Below, one piece after another: positions 14,663-22,629 of a DNA stretch of 64,000 nt; position 1 is the stretch's first letter, and every line of letters begins with the position of its first letter. Position numbers and translations under genes: made by a program. The stretch covers positions 32,915 to 96,914 of the forward strand of contig NZ_JAERUC010000153.1 in assembly GCF_016745505.1 (NCBI RefSeq), written 5' to 3'. This DNA is from Streptomyces silvae. Its GTDB lineage: Bacteria > Actinomycetota > Actinomycetes > Streptomycetales > Streptomycetaceae. The notes under the pieces are model-generated. The model made no database searches and was not told the DNA's origin. It was given only the letters and a program-made list of their open reading frames with translations.

Positions 14663-15631
14663 GAGGACGGAGCGGCCGAAGAACAGCAGGTTGGCCGGCT
14701 TCTCCGCGAGGCGGCGCATGAAGTATCCGTACCAGTCGGTGCCGTACGCCGTGTAGACGCGCATCCGGTGGCCCTCGGCCGCGAGCCGGACGTGCTCCTC
14801 GCTGCGGATGCCGTACAGCATCTGGAACTCGTACTCGTCCAGTTTGCGCCCGGCCTGGCGTGCGAGCTCCTGGCCGATGGCGATGAGACGGGGGTCGTGG
14901 GAGCCGATCATCGGGTAGCCCTCGCCCAGCATCAGCGTCTTCAGGATGCGGACGTACGCCTTGTCGATCTCCGGCTTGCTCTGGTACGCGACGGAGGCGG
15001 GCTCCTTGTAGGCGCCCTTCACCAGGCGGACCCGGCTGCCCGCGGCGGCGAGGCGGCGGGCGTCGGCCTCGGTGCGGAACAGGTAGGACTGGATCACGCA
15101 GCCGGTCTGCGGGAAGTCCTTCCGCAGCTCCTCGTGGATCGCGAACATCGAGTCGAGGGTGGTGTGGTCCTCGGCGTCCAGCGTGACCGTGGTGCCGATC
15201 GCGGCGGCGGCCTCGACGACGGGGCGGACGTTGGCGAGGGCGAGCTCGTGGCCGCCCGGGAATTCGGGGGCGGGCCCGGAGGGCTCTCCGTTGAGGGCGG
15301 TGGTGGGCGACGGGAGGGACTGGCCGAACATCGACAGCTTGACGGACATCTCGGCACGGGCGCCGAGGCCGAGCTCCTTCAGGCGGCCGATCAGCTCCAG
15401 GTAGGCGTCGCGCGCGGCGGCGGCCTGCTCCGGGGTGGTGATGTCCTCGCCCACGACGTCGAGGGTGACCTCCAGGCCCTTGGCGGCCGCGTCCTGGATG
15501 ACGGGGACGACCTGGTCGACGCTCTCGCCGGCGATGAAGCGGTCGACGACCTGCTTGGTGCCGGGCGCGGCCGAGATGAAACGACGCATCTTGTCGCTGC
15601 GTGACGCGGCGAGAATCACGGGACCCAGCAC
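14651..15631 (-). CDS. putB: Proline dehydrogenase
   Basis: 326 residues from the GTG at 15631, which has GGAGG 6 nt upstream; the open frame extends further but without a ribosome site. It is a FAD-linked beta8-alpha8 barrel that oxidises proline to P5C. Family blocks are SVKLSMFGQSL, VTLDAEDHTTLDS, RLVKGAYKEP, GSHDPRLIAIG, FQMLYGIRSE and the C-terminal GTDWYGYFMRRLAEKPAN, including the paired arginines that bind proline carboxylate. Its putative -10 (TAGATT, 15717-15712) gives a leader of about 74 nt. It is divergent from a PucR-type regulator with shared palindromes between them. Confidence 0.94.
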   Translation of the reverse strand: MLGPVILAASRSDKMRRFISAAPGTKQVVDRFIAGESVDQVVPVIQDAAAKGLEVTLDVVGEDITTPEQAAAARDAYLELIGRLKELGLGARAEMSVKLSMFGQSLPSPTTALNGEPSGPAPEFPGGHELALANVRPVVEAAAAIGTTVTLDAEDHTTLDSMFAIHEELRKDFPQTGCVIQSYLFRTEADARRLAAAGSRVRLVKGAYKEPASVAYQSKPEIDKAYVRILKTLMLGEGYPMIGSHDPRLIAIGQELARQAGRKLDEYEFQMLYGIRSEEHVRLAAEGHRMRVYTAYGTDWYGYFMRRLAEKPANLLFFGRSVLTKG

Positions 15632-15711
15632 GGGGCACCTCCACGGAGTACGAACGAGGCCGGACCGGTACGGATGTGAACGGACCGGGATGGCACGGAG
15701 AACCACTGTGA

Positions 15712-15717
15712 AATCTA
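15712..15717 (-). promoter_or_regulatory. Candidate -10 of putB
   Basis: TAGATT on the minus strand. No good -35 is present at 16-18 nt, which suits a promoter needing an activator bound at the adjacent GACAGCTGTC palindrome. Confidence 0.4.
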
Positions 15718-15742
15718 GGGACCCGGGTACCCGCCTGCCATC

Positions 15743-15752
15743 GACAGCTGTC
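15743..15752. promoter_or_regulatory. Palindrome GACAGCTGTC in the putB/regulator gap
   Basis: A perfect 10-bp inverted repeat of the form GACA-N2-TGTC sits upstream of the putB -10. The same pattern recurs 33 bp away in the larger palindrome at 15773-15788, about three helical turns. Confidence 0.5.
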
Positions 15753-15772
15753 ACGCATCCGTGTACTGGATC

Positions 15773-15788
15773 TCAGACATATGTCTGA
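15773..15788. promoter_or_regulatory. Perfect 16-bp palindrome upstream of the PucR-type regulator
   Basis: TCAGACATATGTCTGA is fully self-complementary and contains GACA-TA-TGTC. It lies 20 bp before the regulator's start and in the shared control region with putB-pruA. It is the most likely operator of the adjacent regulator. Confidence 0.6.
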
Positions 15789-15808
15789 AGGGGTGCGAGA
15801 ATGGCGGG

Positions 15809-16951
15809 GTGAAGGGCGATTACCAGGAGCTGGTCGACGAGATCTCCGCGCTGCTCAGCGCCCCCGCGACCCTGGAGAACCGCGATTTCGGCCTGGTCGC
15901 CTTCGGGGCGCACGACAGCGACGACGACACCGCCATGGACCCCGTCCGTACGCGCTCGATCCTGACCCGGCGCTCCACACCCGCCGTCCGCGCCTGGTTC
16001 GAGGGCTTCGGCATCACCCGTGCGACGGGCCCGGTCCGCATCCCGGCCGCCCCGGAGGCCGGGGTGTTCCGGGACCGCATCTGCCTTCCGGTACGCCATC
16101 GGGGTGTCGTCCTGGGCTACGTATGGCTGCTGGACGCGGACCCGGGGCCGACCGACGGGCAGCTGGCCGCGGCCATGGACGTGGCGGCCAGGATCGGCGC
16201 GCTGCTCGCCGACGAGGAGCGGGCGGGCGCGGACCTGTCGCGGGAGTTCGGCGCGGTGCTCGTCGCGGGGCGCGGCTGGCAGCGCGACATGGCGGTGGCC
16301 GCGCTGCACGACGCCCTGGGAGCCGACGCGGACGGGCTGCACACGGTGGTGTGCGTGACCCCGTGGCCGGGCGAGCCCCCCTCCGTGCGTACGGTGCCGT
16401 CGGCGGCGGCCCTCGCCACGGTGTCCCGGCCCGGGGGCCAGGCCCTGGCCGCCCTGGTCCGGCTGCGCTCCGCCGAGGCGCTCGACCCGGCGACGACGGC
16501 CGCGGAGCGGCTGCGCACCGCCGCCGGGCCCCCCGCGACCGGTGGCCTCGCGACCGCCCGCCGGGGTCTGACGGAGCTGGCCGACTCCTGGCACGAGGCG
16601 CTGTCCGCCGCGCGCGCCGCCTCGGCGGAGTCCCGCTTCGGCCCGGTCGCCGACTGGTCGGCCATCGGCCCGTACCGCATCCTGGCCGCGCTCCCCCGCA
16701 CCTCGGACCCGGCTGCTCCGGACCCGGCGGTGCGCCCGCTGCTGGCGCCGTCCCACTCCGAACTGGCCCGCACCGCCGAGGTGTTCCTGGACTGCGCGGG
16801 CCAGGCGAGCCGGACGGCCACGGAGCTGGGCATCCACCGCCAGACGCTCTACTACCGGCTCGCCCGGGTCCAGCAGCTCACCGGCCTCGACCTGAACGAC
16901 GGTGAGGACCGGCTGCTGCTGCACATGGCGCTGAAGCAGGCGCGGCTCTGA
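15809..16951 (+). CDS. PucR-type transcriptional regulator of proline catabolism
   Basis: 380 residues from the GTG at 15809, the first codon before conserved-looking sequence (KGDYQELVDEISALL); the upstream frame overlaps the operator. The N-terminal half is GAF-like (CLPVRHRGVVLGYVWLLD), followed by a helical stalk. The C-terminal 60 residues are a PucR/CdaR helix-turn-helix (TAEVFLDCAGQASRTATEL, then GIHRQTLYYRLARVQQLTG). Regulators of this kind next to proline dehydrogenase genes act in Streptomyces and Bacillus proline utilisation. Divergence from putB-pruA and the shared palindromes support that role here. Confidence 0.85.
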   Translation: MKGDYQELVDEISALLSAPATLENRDFGLVAFGAHDSDDDTAMDPVRTRSILTRRSTPAVRAWFEGFGITRATGPVRIPAAPEAGVFRDRICLPVRHRGVVLGYVWLLDADPGPTDGQLAAAMDVAARIGALLADEERAGADLSREFGAVLVAGRGWQRDMAVAALHDALGADADGLHTVVCVTPWPGEPPSVRTVPSAAALATVSRPGGQALAALVRLRSAEALDPATTAAERLRTAAGPPATGGLATARRGLTELADSWHEALSAARAASAESRFGPVADWSAIGPYRILAALPRTSDPAAPDPAVRPLLAPSHSELARTAEVFLDCAGQASRTATELGIHRQTLYYRLARVQQLTGLDLNDGEDRLLLHMALKQARL

Positions 16952-16972
16952 CGTCGGAGCGACGCGTACGGA

Positions 16973-18031
16973 TCAACGGCGGGTCTCGATCTTCATGTCG
17001 CCCCGGGTCACCCTGCGCATCGCGTCACCCGCGAGCAGGTCGTGCGGGAAACCGAGCTGGATCGCGCTCGCCCGGTCGAGGCGGTCCAGCTGGGCCGCGG
17101 TGAAGCCGACCTCCAGGGCGCCCAGGTTGTCCTCCAGCTGCGCCGGGGTCCGGGCGCCGATGACCGGTGCCGTCACGCCCGGGTTCTGCAGGGTCCAGGC
17201 CAGCCCGACCTGGGCCGGTGTGCGGCCCAGCTCCGCCGCGACCTCCTTCACGACGTCCGCGATGTCGAAGTTGCGCTCGGTGAGGGCGCCGGTGGCGACG
17301 GTGACGCTCTTGCGGGTGCTGTCGCCGACGCCGGACGCGGTCAGGTCGCCACGGCGGTACTTGCCGGTGAGCACCCCGCCGGCCAGCGGTGAGAAGGGGA
17401 CGACCCCCAGCCCCATCTCGCGGGCCATGGGGATCAGGTCGCGCTCCCCCGTGCGCTCGGTCAGGTTGTACTCGATCTGCAGCGCGACCAGCGGCGACCA
17501 GCCGCGCAGGTCCGCGATCGTCTGCATGCGCGACACCTGCCAGGCCGGGGTGTTGCAGATCGCCACGTAGAGGACCTTGCCCTGCCGGACCAGATCGTCC
17601 ATGCCCCGCAGGATCTCCTCGACCGGCGTCGTGGGGTCCCACACGTGCAGATAGAGCAGATCGATGTAGTCCGTGTTCAGCTGGCGCAGGCTGGCCTCCA
17701 CCGAGGCGAACAGGCTCTTGCGCTGAGGGCCCCCGGAATTGGGATCGCCGGCCCGGCGCAGCGTCGTGTACTTCGTCGCCAGTACGAGGCTCTCGCGGTT
17801 CTCGCGGGTGAATTCACCCAGCAGGCGCTCGGAGCTGCCGTCGGTGTAGGTGCTGGCGGTGTCGATGAAGTTGCCGCCCCGCTCGACGTAGAGGTCGAAC
17901 AGCTTGCGCGCCTCGTCCTGCTCGGCGCCCCAGCCCCACTCGGTGCCGAAGGTGGCCGCGCCCAGAGCCAGCGGTGAGACCCGCAGCCCGGAGCGGCCCA
18001 GCAGCCGGTAGGTGTCAAGGGTGAGCGACAT
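16973..18031 (-). CDS. Aldo/keto reductase
   Basis: 352 residues. It is an NADPH-dependent TIM-barrel reductase of the AKR superfamily. The tetrad is visible: Asp in GGNFIDTAST, Tyr in TASTYTDG, Lys in LATKYTT and His in LLYLHVWDP. The C-terminal NADP-binding block is VIGARTPAQLEDNLGAL. The ATG has AGGAGG 5 nt upstream. The substrate is not predictable. It is divergent from an HTH regulator, and paired GGAAC-type repeats lie between them, so it is probably that regulator's target. Confidence 0.9.
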   Translation of the reverse strand: MSLTLDTYRLLGRSGLRVSPLALGAATFGTEWGWGAEQDEARKLFDLYVERGGNFIDTASTYTDGSSERLLGEFTRENRESLVLATKYTTLRRAGDPNSGGPQRKSLFASVEASLRQLNTDYIDLLYLHVWDPTTPVEEILRGMDDLVRQGKVLYVAICNTPAWQVSRMQTIADLRGWSPLVALQIEYNLTERTGERDLIPMAREMGLGVVPFSPLAGGVLTGKYRRGDLTASGVGDSTRKSVTVATGALTERNFDIADVVKEVAAELGRTPAQVGLAWTLQNPGVTAPVIGARTPAQLEDNLGALEVGFTAAQLDRLDRASAIQLGFPHDLLAGDAMRRVTRGDMKIETRR

Positions 18032-18100
18032 GGTGGCCTCCTGTGTGTGATCCGTGGTTCCGACAGGAGTCTGTGACCGCCGCGGGCCGGGGATAAGGGA

Positions 18101-18131
18101 AGGAACTTCCTGGGAACAGCGTTCCTACCCT
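18101..18131. promoter_or_regulatory. GGAAC/GTTCC repeats in the AKR-regulator gap
   Basis: GGAACTTCC (18102-18110) and the palindrome GGAACAGCGTTCC (18113-18125) lie side by side. The second abuts TACCCT (18126-18131), a candidate -10 for the HTH gene. A regulator bound here could control both divergent genes. Confidence 0.5.
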
Positions 18132-18147
18132 GGCTGTTGAACCGCAC

Positions 18148-18981
18148 ATGACGAGCCGCACCGTGGACACGACGCAGGAGCTGGCCGCGTTTCTGCGGAC
18201 CCGTCGAGAACGCCTGGACCCGCGTGATTTCGGTCTGCCGACGCGCCGGCAGGCCCGGCGGACCCCTGGACTCCGGCGTGAGGAGGTCGCCGAACTGGCC
18301 GGGGTCAGCATCGACTACGTCGTACGGCTGGAACAGGGCCGTGGGCTGCGGCCGTCGGCGAACGTGGTGGAGGCGCTGGCCCGGGCGCTGCGCCTGGTCC
18401 CCGACGAACGCGTCTACCTCTTCAACCTGGCCGGCCGGCGCCCCCCGGAGCCCGGCCGGCCCGCCACCGCTGCGGCACCGCCGCTGGCCGGGCTGGTCGC
18501 CGACCTGTCACCCCTGCCGGCCATGCTGATGAACCACCGTTACGACATCCTGGCCTGGAACAGCGAGATGGCAAGGCTCCTGCTGGATTTCGACACGCTG
18601 CCGCCCGTGCAGCGCAATTCGATGTGGCTGTGCCTGGCCCATCCGAAGACGCGTGCGTTCTATCCCGACCGTGAACGCGTCGTACGGGAGGGAATCGCCC
18701 ACCTGCGCGCCGCCTGGGCCGCGCATCCGGAGGATCAGGCGCTGATCGACCTCATCGCCGAGTTCACCGGTCGTGACGAGGAATTCGCGAGGCTGTGGGC
18801 CCAGGGGGACGTCAAGGCGAAGAACCGCGGGGAGAAACTGATGCGGCATCCCGAAGCCGGTGACATCTCCTTGCTCTTCGAGGTGCTCATGCCGCTCCAG
18901 GACCCGGACCAGCTCCTGGTGATCCACCGCCCCGCGGACGACGACAGCCGGTCGGCGTTGGACCGGCTGTTCGCCCGGTGA
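18148..18981 (+). CDS. XRE/MmyB-type HTH regulator
   Basis: 277 residues. The N-terminal XRE helix-turn-helix (about 10-80) contains RTPGLRREEVAELAGVS and YVVRLEQGRGLRPSANV. A MmyB-like ligand-binding domain (about 110-270) follows, with MNHRYDILAWNSEMARLL and RVVREGIAHLRAAWAAHPED. MmyB-like domains have been found to bind fatty acids in other proteins. Proteins of this architecture commonly lie divergent from an oxidoreductase in Streptomyces, as here. No Shine-Dalgarno precedes the ATG. Confidence 0.88.
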   Translation: MTSRTVDTTQELAAFLRTRRERLDPRDFGLPTRRQARRTPGLRREEVAELAGVSIDYVVRLEQGRGLRPSANVVEALARALRLVPDERVYLFNLAGRRPPEPGRPATAAAPPLAGLVADLSPLPAMLMNHRYDILAWNSEMARLLLDFDTLPPVQRNSMWLCLAHPKTRAFYPDRERVVREGIAHLRAAWAAHPEDQALIDLIAEFTGRDEEFARLWAQGDVKAKNRGEKLMRHPEAGDISLLFEVLMPLQDPDQLLVIHRPADDDSRSALDRLFAR

Positions 18982-19020
18982 CGGCCGGGGCGCCGGACCG
19001 GCCCCGCGTGCACGTACGAC

Positions 19021-19060
19021 CGCGCCCGGCGGACAGAGCGCAGTCCGTCCGCCGGGCGCG
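19021..19060. terminator. Strong bidirectional terminator
   Basis: A perfect 14-bp stem (CGCGCCCGGCGGAC / GTCCGCCGGGCGCG) with a 12-nt loop lies between the convergent HTH regulator gene and serA. Confidence 0.85.
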
Positions 19061-19080
19061 ATCGTAAGGGGGAGGACCGG

Positions 19081-20673
19081 TCAGTCGGTGAGGTTCACCG
19101 AGCGGGCCGAGGCCGCGCCGATCTCTTCCGCGATCTCGTTGAGCACCGACTGCGGGATGGTGTCGTCGACGGTGAGGACGACCAGCGCCTCGCCGCCCGC
19201 GTCCTGCCGCGAGACCTGCATGCCGGCGATGTTCAGCCCGGCCTCGCCGAGGATCTTGCCGACCGCGCCGACGACGCCGGGACGGTCCTCGTAGCGCAGG
19301 ACGACCATGTGGTCGGCGAGCGCCAGGTCCACGTCGTGCTCGCCGATGGCGACGATCTTCTGGAGGTGCTTGGGGCCTGCCAGCGTGCCGGAGACCGCGA
19401 CCTCCTCGCCGTTCGACAGGGTGCCGCGGACCGTCACGACGTTGCGGTGGTCCGGCGACTCGGAGCTGGTGGTGAGGCGGACCTCGACACCGCGCTCCTG
19501 CGCGAACAGCGGGGCGTTGACGTAGCTGACGGTCTCGTCGACGACGTCCTCGAAGACACCCTTGAGCGCGGAGAGTTCCAGCACCTTCACGTCGTGCTGG
19601 GTGATCTCGCCGTACACCTCGACGTCGAGGCGGGCCGCGACCTCGCCCGCGAGCGCGGTGAAGATCCGGCCGAGCTTCTCGGCGAGCGGCAGACCGGGAC
19701 GCACGTCCTCGGCGATGACGCCGCCCTGGACGTTGACCGCGTCGGGCACGAGCTCACCGGCGAGCGCCAGGCGGACGGACTTGGCGACCGCGATGCCCGC
19801 CTTCTCCTGCGCCTCGTCGGTGGAGGCGCCGAGGTGCGGGGTGCAGACGACCTGGTCGAACTGGAACAGCGGGGAGTCCGTGCAGGGCTCCTTCGTGTAC
19901 ACGTCCAGACCGGCGCCGGCGACCCGGCCCTCCTTGAGGGCGGAGGCGAGCGCCTCCTCGTCGACGATGCCGCCGCGCGCGGCGTTGACGATGCGCACCG
20001 AGGGCTTGACCTTGTGCAGCGCGTCGTCGCCGATCAGGCCGAGCGTCTCGGGGGTCTTGGGGAGGTGCACCGTGATGAAGTCGGAGACCTCGAGCAGCTC
20101 GTCCAGCGTGAGGAGCTTGACGCCCATCTGCGCGGCGCGCGCGGGCTGCACATAGGGGTCGTACGCGACGATCTTCATGCCGAAGGCCGACATGCGCTGG
20201 GCGACCAGGACGCCGATGCGGCCGAGGCCGACGACGCCGAGGGTCTTCTCGCTGAGCTCGACGCCCGTGTACTTGGACCGCTTCCACTCGCCGTTCTTCA
20301 GGGCGGTGTTGGCCTGCGGGATGTTGCGCGCGGTGGCCACGAGCAGACCGCAGGCGAGCTCGGCGGCGGTGACGATGTTGGACGTCGGCGCGTTGACGAC
20401 CATCACGCCGGCCTTGGTGGCCGAGGAGACGTCGACGTTGTCCAGACCGACACCCGCACGGGCGACGACCTTGAGCTGCTTCGCGGCGGCGATGGCCTCG
20501 GCGTCGACCTTGGTGGCGGAACGCACCAGGATCGCGTCGACGTCGGCGATCGCGGGGAGGAGTTCGGCGCGGTCCGCGCCGTTGCAGTGCCGGATCTCGA
20601 AATCCGGACCCAGAGCGTCGACCGTGGCGGGCGACAGCTCTTCGGCGATGAGTACGACAGGTTTCGAGCTCAC
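19081..20673 (-). CDS. serA: D-3-phosphoglycerate dehydrogenase
   Basis: 530 residues from GTG 20673 (GAGGA about 5 nt upstream). This is the long form, with a catalytic/NAD domain, an intervening ASB domain (about 320-450) and a C-terminal ACT domain (about 455-530) that binds serine for feedback control. Visible blocks are ARAGVGLDNVD, TLGVVGLGRIGVLVAQRM (Rossmann loop), VRIVNAARGGIVDEEAL and the catalytic TPHLGASTDEAQ. It makes phosphohydroxypyruvate, the first step of serine synthesis. It is probably monocistronic, with a candidate -10 (TACACT, minus strand) at 20796-20791 and a leader of about 110 nt. Confidence 0.95.
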   Translation of the reverse strand: MSSKPVVLIAEELSPATVDALGPDFEIRHCNGADRAELLPAIADVDAILVRSATKVDAEAIAAAKQLKVVARAGVGLDNVDVSSATKAGVMVVNAPTSNIVTAAELACGLLVATARNIPQANTALKNGEWKRSKYTGVELSEKTLGVVGLGRIGVLVAQRMSAFGMKIVAYDPYVQPARAAQMGVKLLTLDELLEVSDFITVHLPKTPETLGLIGDDALHKVKPSVRIVNAARGGIVDEEALASALKEGRVAGAGLDVYTKEPCTDSPLFQFDQVVCTPHLGASTDEAQEKAGIAVAKSVRLALAGELVPDAVNVQGGVIAEDVRPGLPLAEKLGRIFTALAGEVAARLDVEVYGEITQHDVKVLELSALKGVFEDVVDETVSYVNAPLFAQERGVEVRLTTSSESPDHRNVVTVRGTLSNGEEVAVSGTLAGPKHLQKIVAIGEHDVDLALADHMVVLRYEDRPGVVGAVGKILGEAGLNIAGMQVSRQDAGGEALVVLTVDDTIPQSVLNEIAEEIGAASARSVNLTD

Positions 20674-20930
20674 GTGTGTCCTCACAAGTCCAGTGCGGAC
20701 GGCCGTCCCGACGGCCGCAGGCGGTGGAGGGGCTAGCCGCGTGGAAGACGCACGACACTGTGGGCCCTGACGCGTGTATGTGTTGGTGAGAGTGTAGTCA
20801 TGCGGCCGGGCACGCACTGCGCCCCGGTGGAAGGATCACCCGCACGGGGTGGACGGGCTGTACAGACGTACGGCGCCGCCTCCTGCCACCCACCTCTCCC
20901 CGCAGTGACACGGGGGTGAGGCCGGCCGTG
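20674..20930. other. serA upstream region, no gene
   Basis: This gap holds the serA leader, a candidate serA -10 (TACACT, 20796-20791 minus) and low-information GC-rich sequence. I see no leader peptide, riboswitch-like structure or operator. Confidence 0.5.
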
Positions 20931-20967
20931 CGCCGGGGGCAGGCCCGGTGCGGACCTGCCCCCGGCG
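20931..20967 (-). terminator. Terminator of the ilvBNC transcript
   Basis: A perfect 13-bp stem (CGCCGGGGGCAGG / CCTGCCCCCGGCG) with an 11-nt loop lies 5 nt after the ilvC stop. Confidence 0.88.
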
Positions 20968-20972
20968 AGAAC

Positions 20973-21974
20973 TCAGGCGTCCTCGTTGTCGACCCAGCTC
21001 ATGAGCTTGCGGAGCTCCTTGCCGGTGGTCTCCAGCAGGGACTCGCTGTCGGCCTTCTTGTACTCGTTGTACTTGGGCAGACCGTTGTGGTACTCGGCCA
21101 TCCACGCCTTGGCGAAGGTGCCGTCCTGGATCTCGGCCAGGACCTTCTTCATCTCGGCCTTGGTGGCGTCCGTGATGATGCGCGGGCCGGTGACGTAGTC
21201 GCCCCACTCGGCGGTCTCCGAGATGGACCAGCGCATCTTCTCCAGGCCGCCCTCGTACATGAGGTCGACGATGAGCTTCAGCTCGTGGAGGCACTCGAAG
21301 TACGCGATCTCCGGCTGGTAGCCGGCCTCGGTCAGCGTCTCGAAACCGGCCTTGACCAGGGCGGCGGTGCCACCGCAGAGGACGGCCTGCTCACCGAACA
21401 GGTCGGTCTCGGTCTCCTCGGTGAAGGTCGTCTTGATGACGCCGGCGCGCGTGCCGCCGATGCCCTTCGCGTAGGAGAGGGCGAGCTCCAGGCCCTTGCC
21501 CGAGGCGTCCTGCTCGACGGCCACGATGCACGGGACGCCGCGGCCTTCCTCGTACTGGCGGCGGACCAGGTGGCCCGGGCCCTTCGGGGCGACCATGCAG
21601 ACGTCGACGTTGGCCGGCGGCTTGATGAAGTCGAAGCGGATGTTCAGGCCGTGGCCGAAGAACAGCGCGTCGCCGTCCTTGAGGTTGTCCTTGACGGACT
21701 CCTCGTAGACCTGGGCCTGGATCGGGTCCGGGACGAGGATCATGATGACGTCGGCCTCGGCGGCGGCCTCGGACGGGGTCACCACGCGCAGGCCCTGCTC
21801 CTCGGCCTTGGCCTTGGACTTCGAGCCCTCGTGCAGACCGACGCGGACGTCGACACCCGAGTCACGCAGCGACAGCGCGTGGGCGTGCCCCTGGCTGCCG
21901 TAACCGAGGACCGCGACCTTACGGCCCTGGATGATGGACAGGTCGGCATCGTCGTCGTAGAACAGCTCGGCCAC
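20973..21974 (-). CDS. ilvC: Ketol-acid reductoisomerase
   Basis: 333 residues, class I KARI. It isomerises and reduces acetolactate/acetohydroxybutyrate with NADPH and Mg2+. The Rossmann loop is VAVLGYGSQGHAHALSLRDSG, and the Mg-binding part contains DLFGEQAVLCGG and ECLHELKLIVDLMYEGG. The GTG has AAGGAG 8 nt upstream. A 105-nt gap separates it from ilvN, so it may have a second promoter, but it should also be read from the attenuated ilvB promoter. Confidence 0.96.
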   Translation of the reverse strand: MAELFYDDDADLSIIQGRKVAVLGYGSQGHAHALSLRDSGVDVRVGLHEGSKSKAKAEEQGLRVVTPSEAAAEADVIMILVPDPIQAQVYEESVKDNLKDGDALFFGHGLNIRFDFIKPPANVDVCMVAPKGPGHLVRRQYEEGRGVPCIVAVEQDASGKGLELALSYAKGIGGTRAGVIKTTFTEETETDLFGEQAVLCGGTAALVKAGFETLTEAGYQPEIAYFECLHELKLIVDLMYEGGLEKMRWSISETAEWGDYVTGPRIITDATKAEMKKVLAEIQDGTFAKAWMAEYHNGLPKYNEYKKADSESLLETTGKELRKLMSWVDNEDA

Positions 21975-22079
21975 TGGGTCTTCTCCTTGGTGTGCAGGTG
22001 TTGCGTCCCACCGTACGGCGGGGTGCGTCGGATACGTTGCCGGGTCTCGCCATACGAGCGGCGAGGCGGCCCGTGAGGG

Positions 22080-22607
22080 TTACGCCGAGCGGTCGAGTGC
22101 GCGCAGGGAACGGTCGGTGATCGAGCGCGCGCCGCGCCCTATGGCGATGGTGCCGGACTGGACCAGCTCCTTGATGCCGAACTGTTCGAGCATCTTGAGC
22201 ATGGCCTCCAGCTTGTCGGCACCCCCTGTCGCCTCGATCGTGACGGCCTCCGGGGAGACGTCCACGGTCTTGGCGCGGAACAGCTGGACGATCTCGACGA
22301 TCTGGGAGCGGGTCTCGTTGTCTGCGCGGACCTTCACCAGGACGAGCTCCCGCTGGATCGCTGCGGCGGGCTCGAGTTCGACGATCTTCAGGACGTTGAC
22401 CAGCTTGTTGAGCTGCTTGGTCACCTGCTCCAGGGGCAGGCCCTCGACATTCACGACAATGGTGATGCGTGAGATGTCGGGATGTTCGGTGGTACCGACC
22501 GCGAGCGAGTCGATGTTGAAGCCGCGCCGGGAGAACAGGGCCGTGATCCGGGCGAGGACTCCGGGCTTGTTCTCGACCAGGACGGAGAGCGTGTGCTTGG
22601 TGGACAT
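22080..22607 (-). CDS. ilvN: Acetolactate synthase, small regulatory subunit
   Basis: 175 residues. An N-terminal ACT domain (HTLSVLVENKPGVLARITALF, GFNIDSLAVGTTE) binds valine for feedback inhibition, and the C-terminal ~90 residues form the ALS_ss_C domain. It starts 22 nt after ilvB and is translated as part of the same operon. Confidence 0.95.
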   Translation of the reverse strand: MSTKHTLSVLVENKPGVLARITALFSRRGFNIDSLAVGTTEHPDISRITIVVNVEGLPLEQVTKQLNKLVNVLKIVELEPAAAIQRELVLVKVRADNETRSQIVEIVQLFRAKTVDVSPEAVTIEATGGADKLEAMLKMLEQFGIKELVQSGTIAIGRGARSITDRSLRALDRSA

Positions 22608-22629
22608 GGAGTCGGTCTCTCTCTGTCTC

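Noticed and set aside
12851..15604. Plus-strand open frame of more than 900 codons opposite pruA/putB
   Set aside because: It is a GC-bias artefact spanning two real genes and their gap. Its translation is a Gly/Val/Arg-rich string without motifs.
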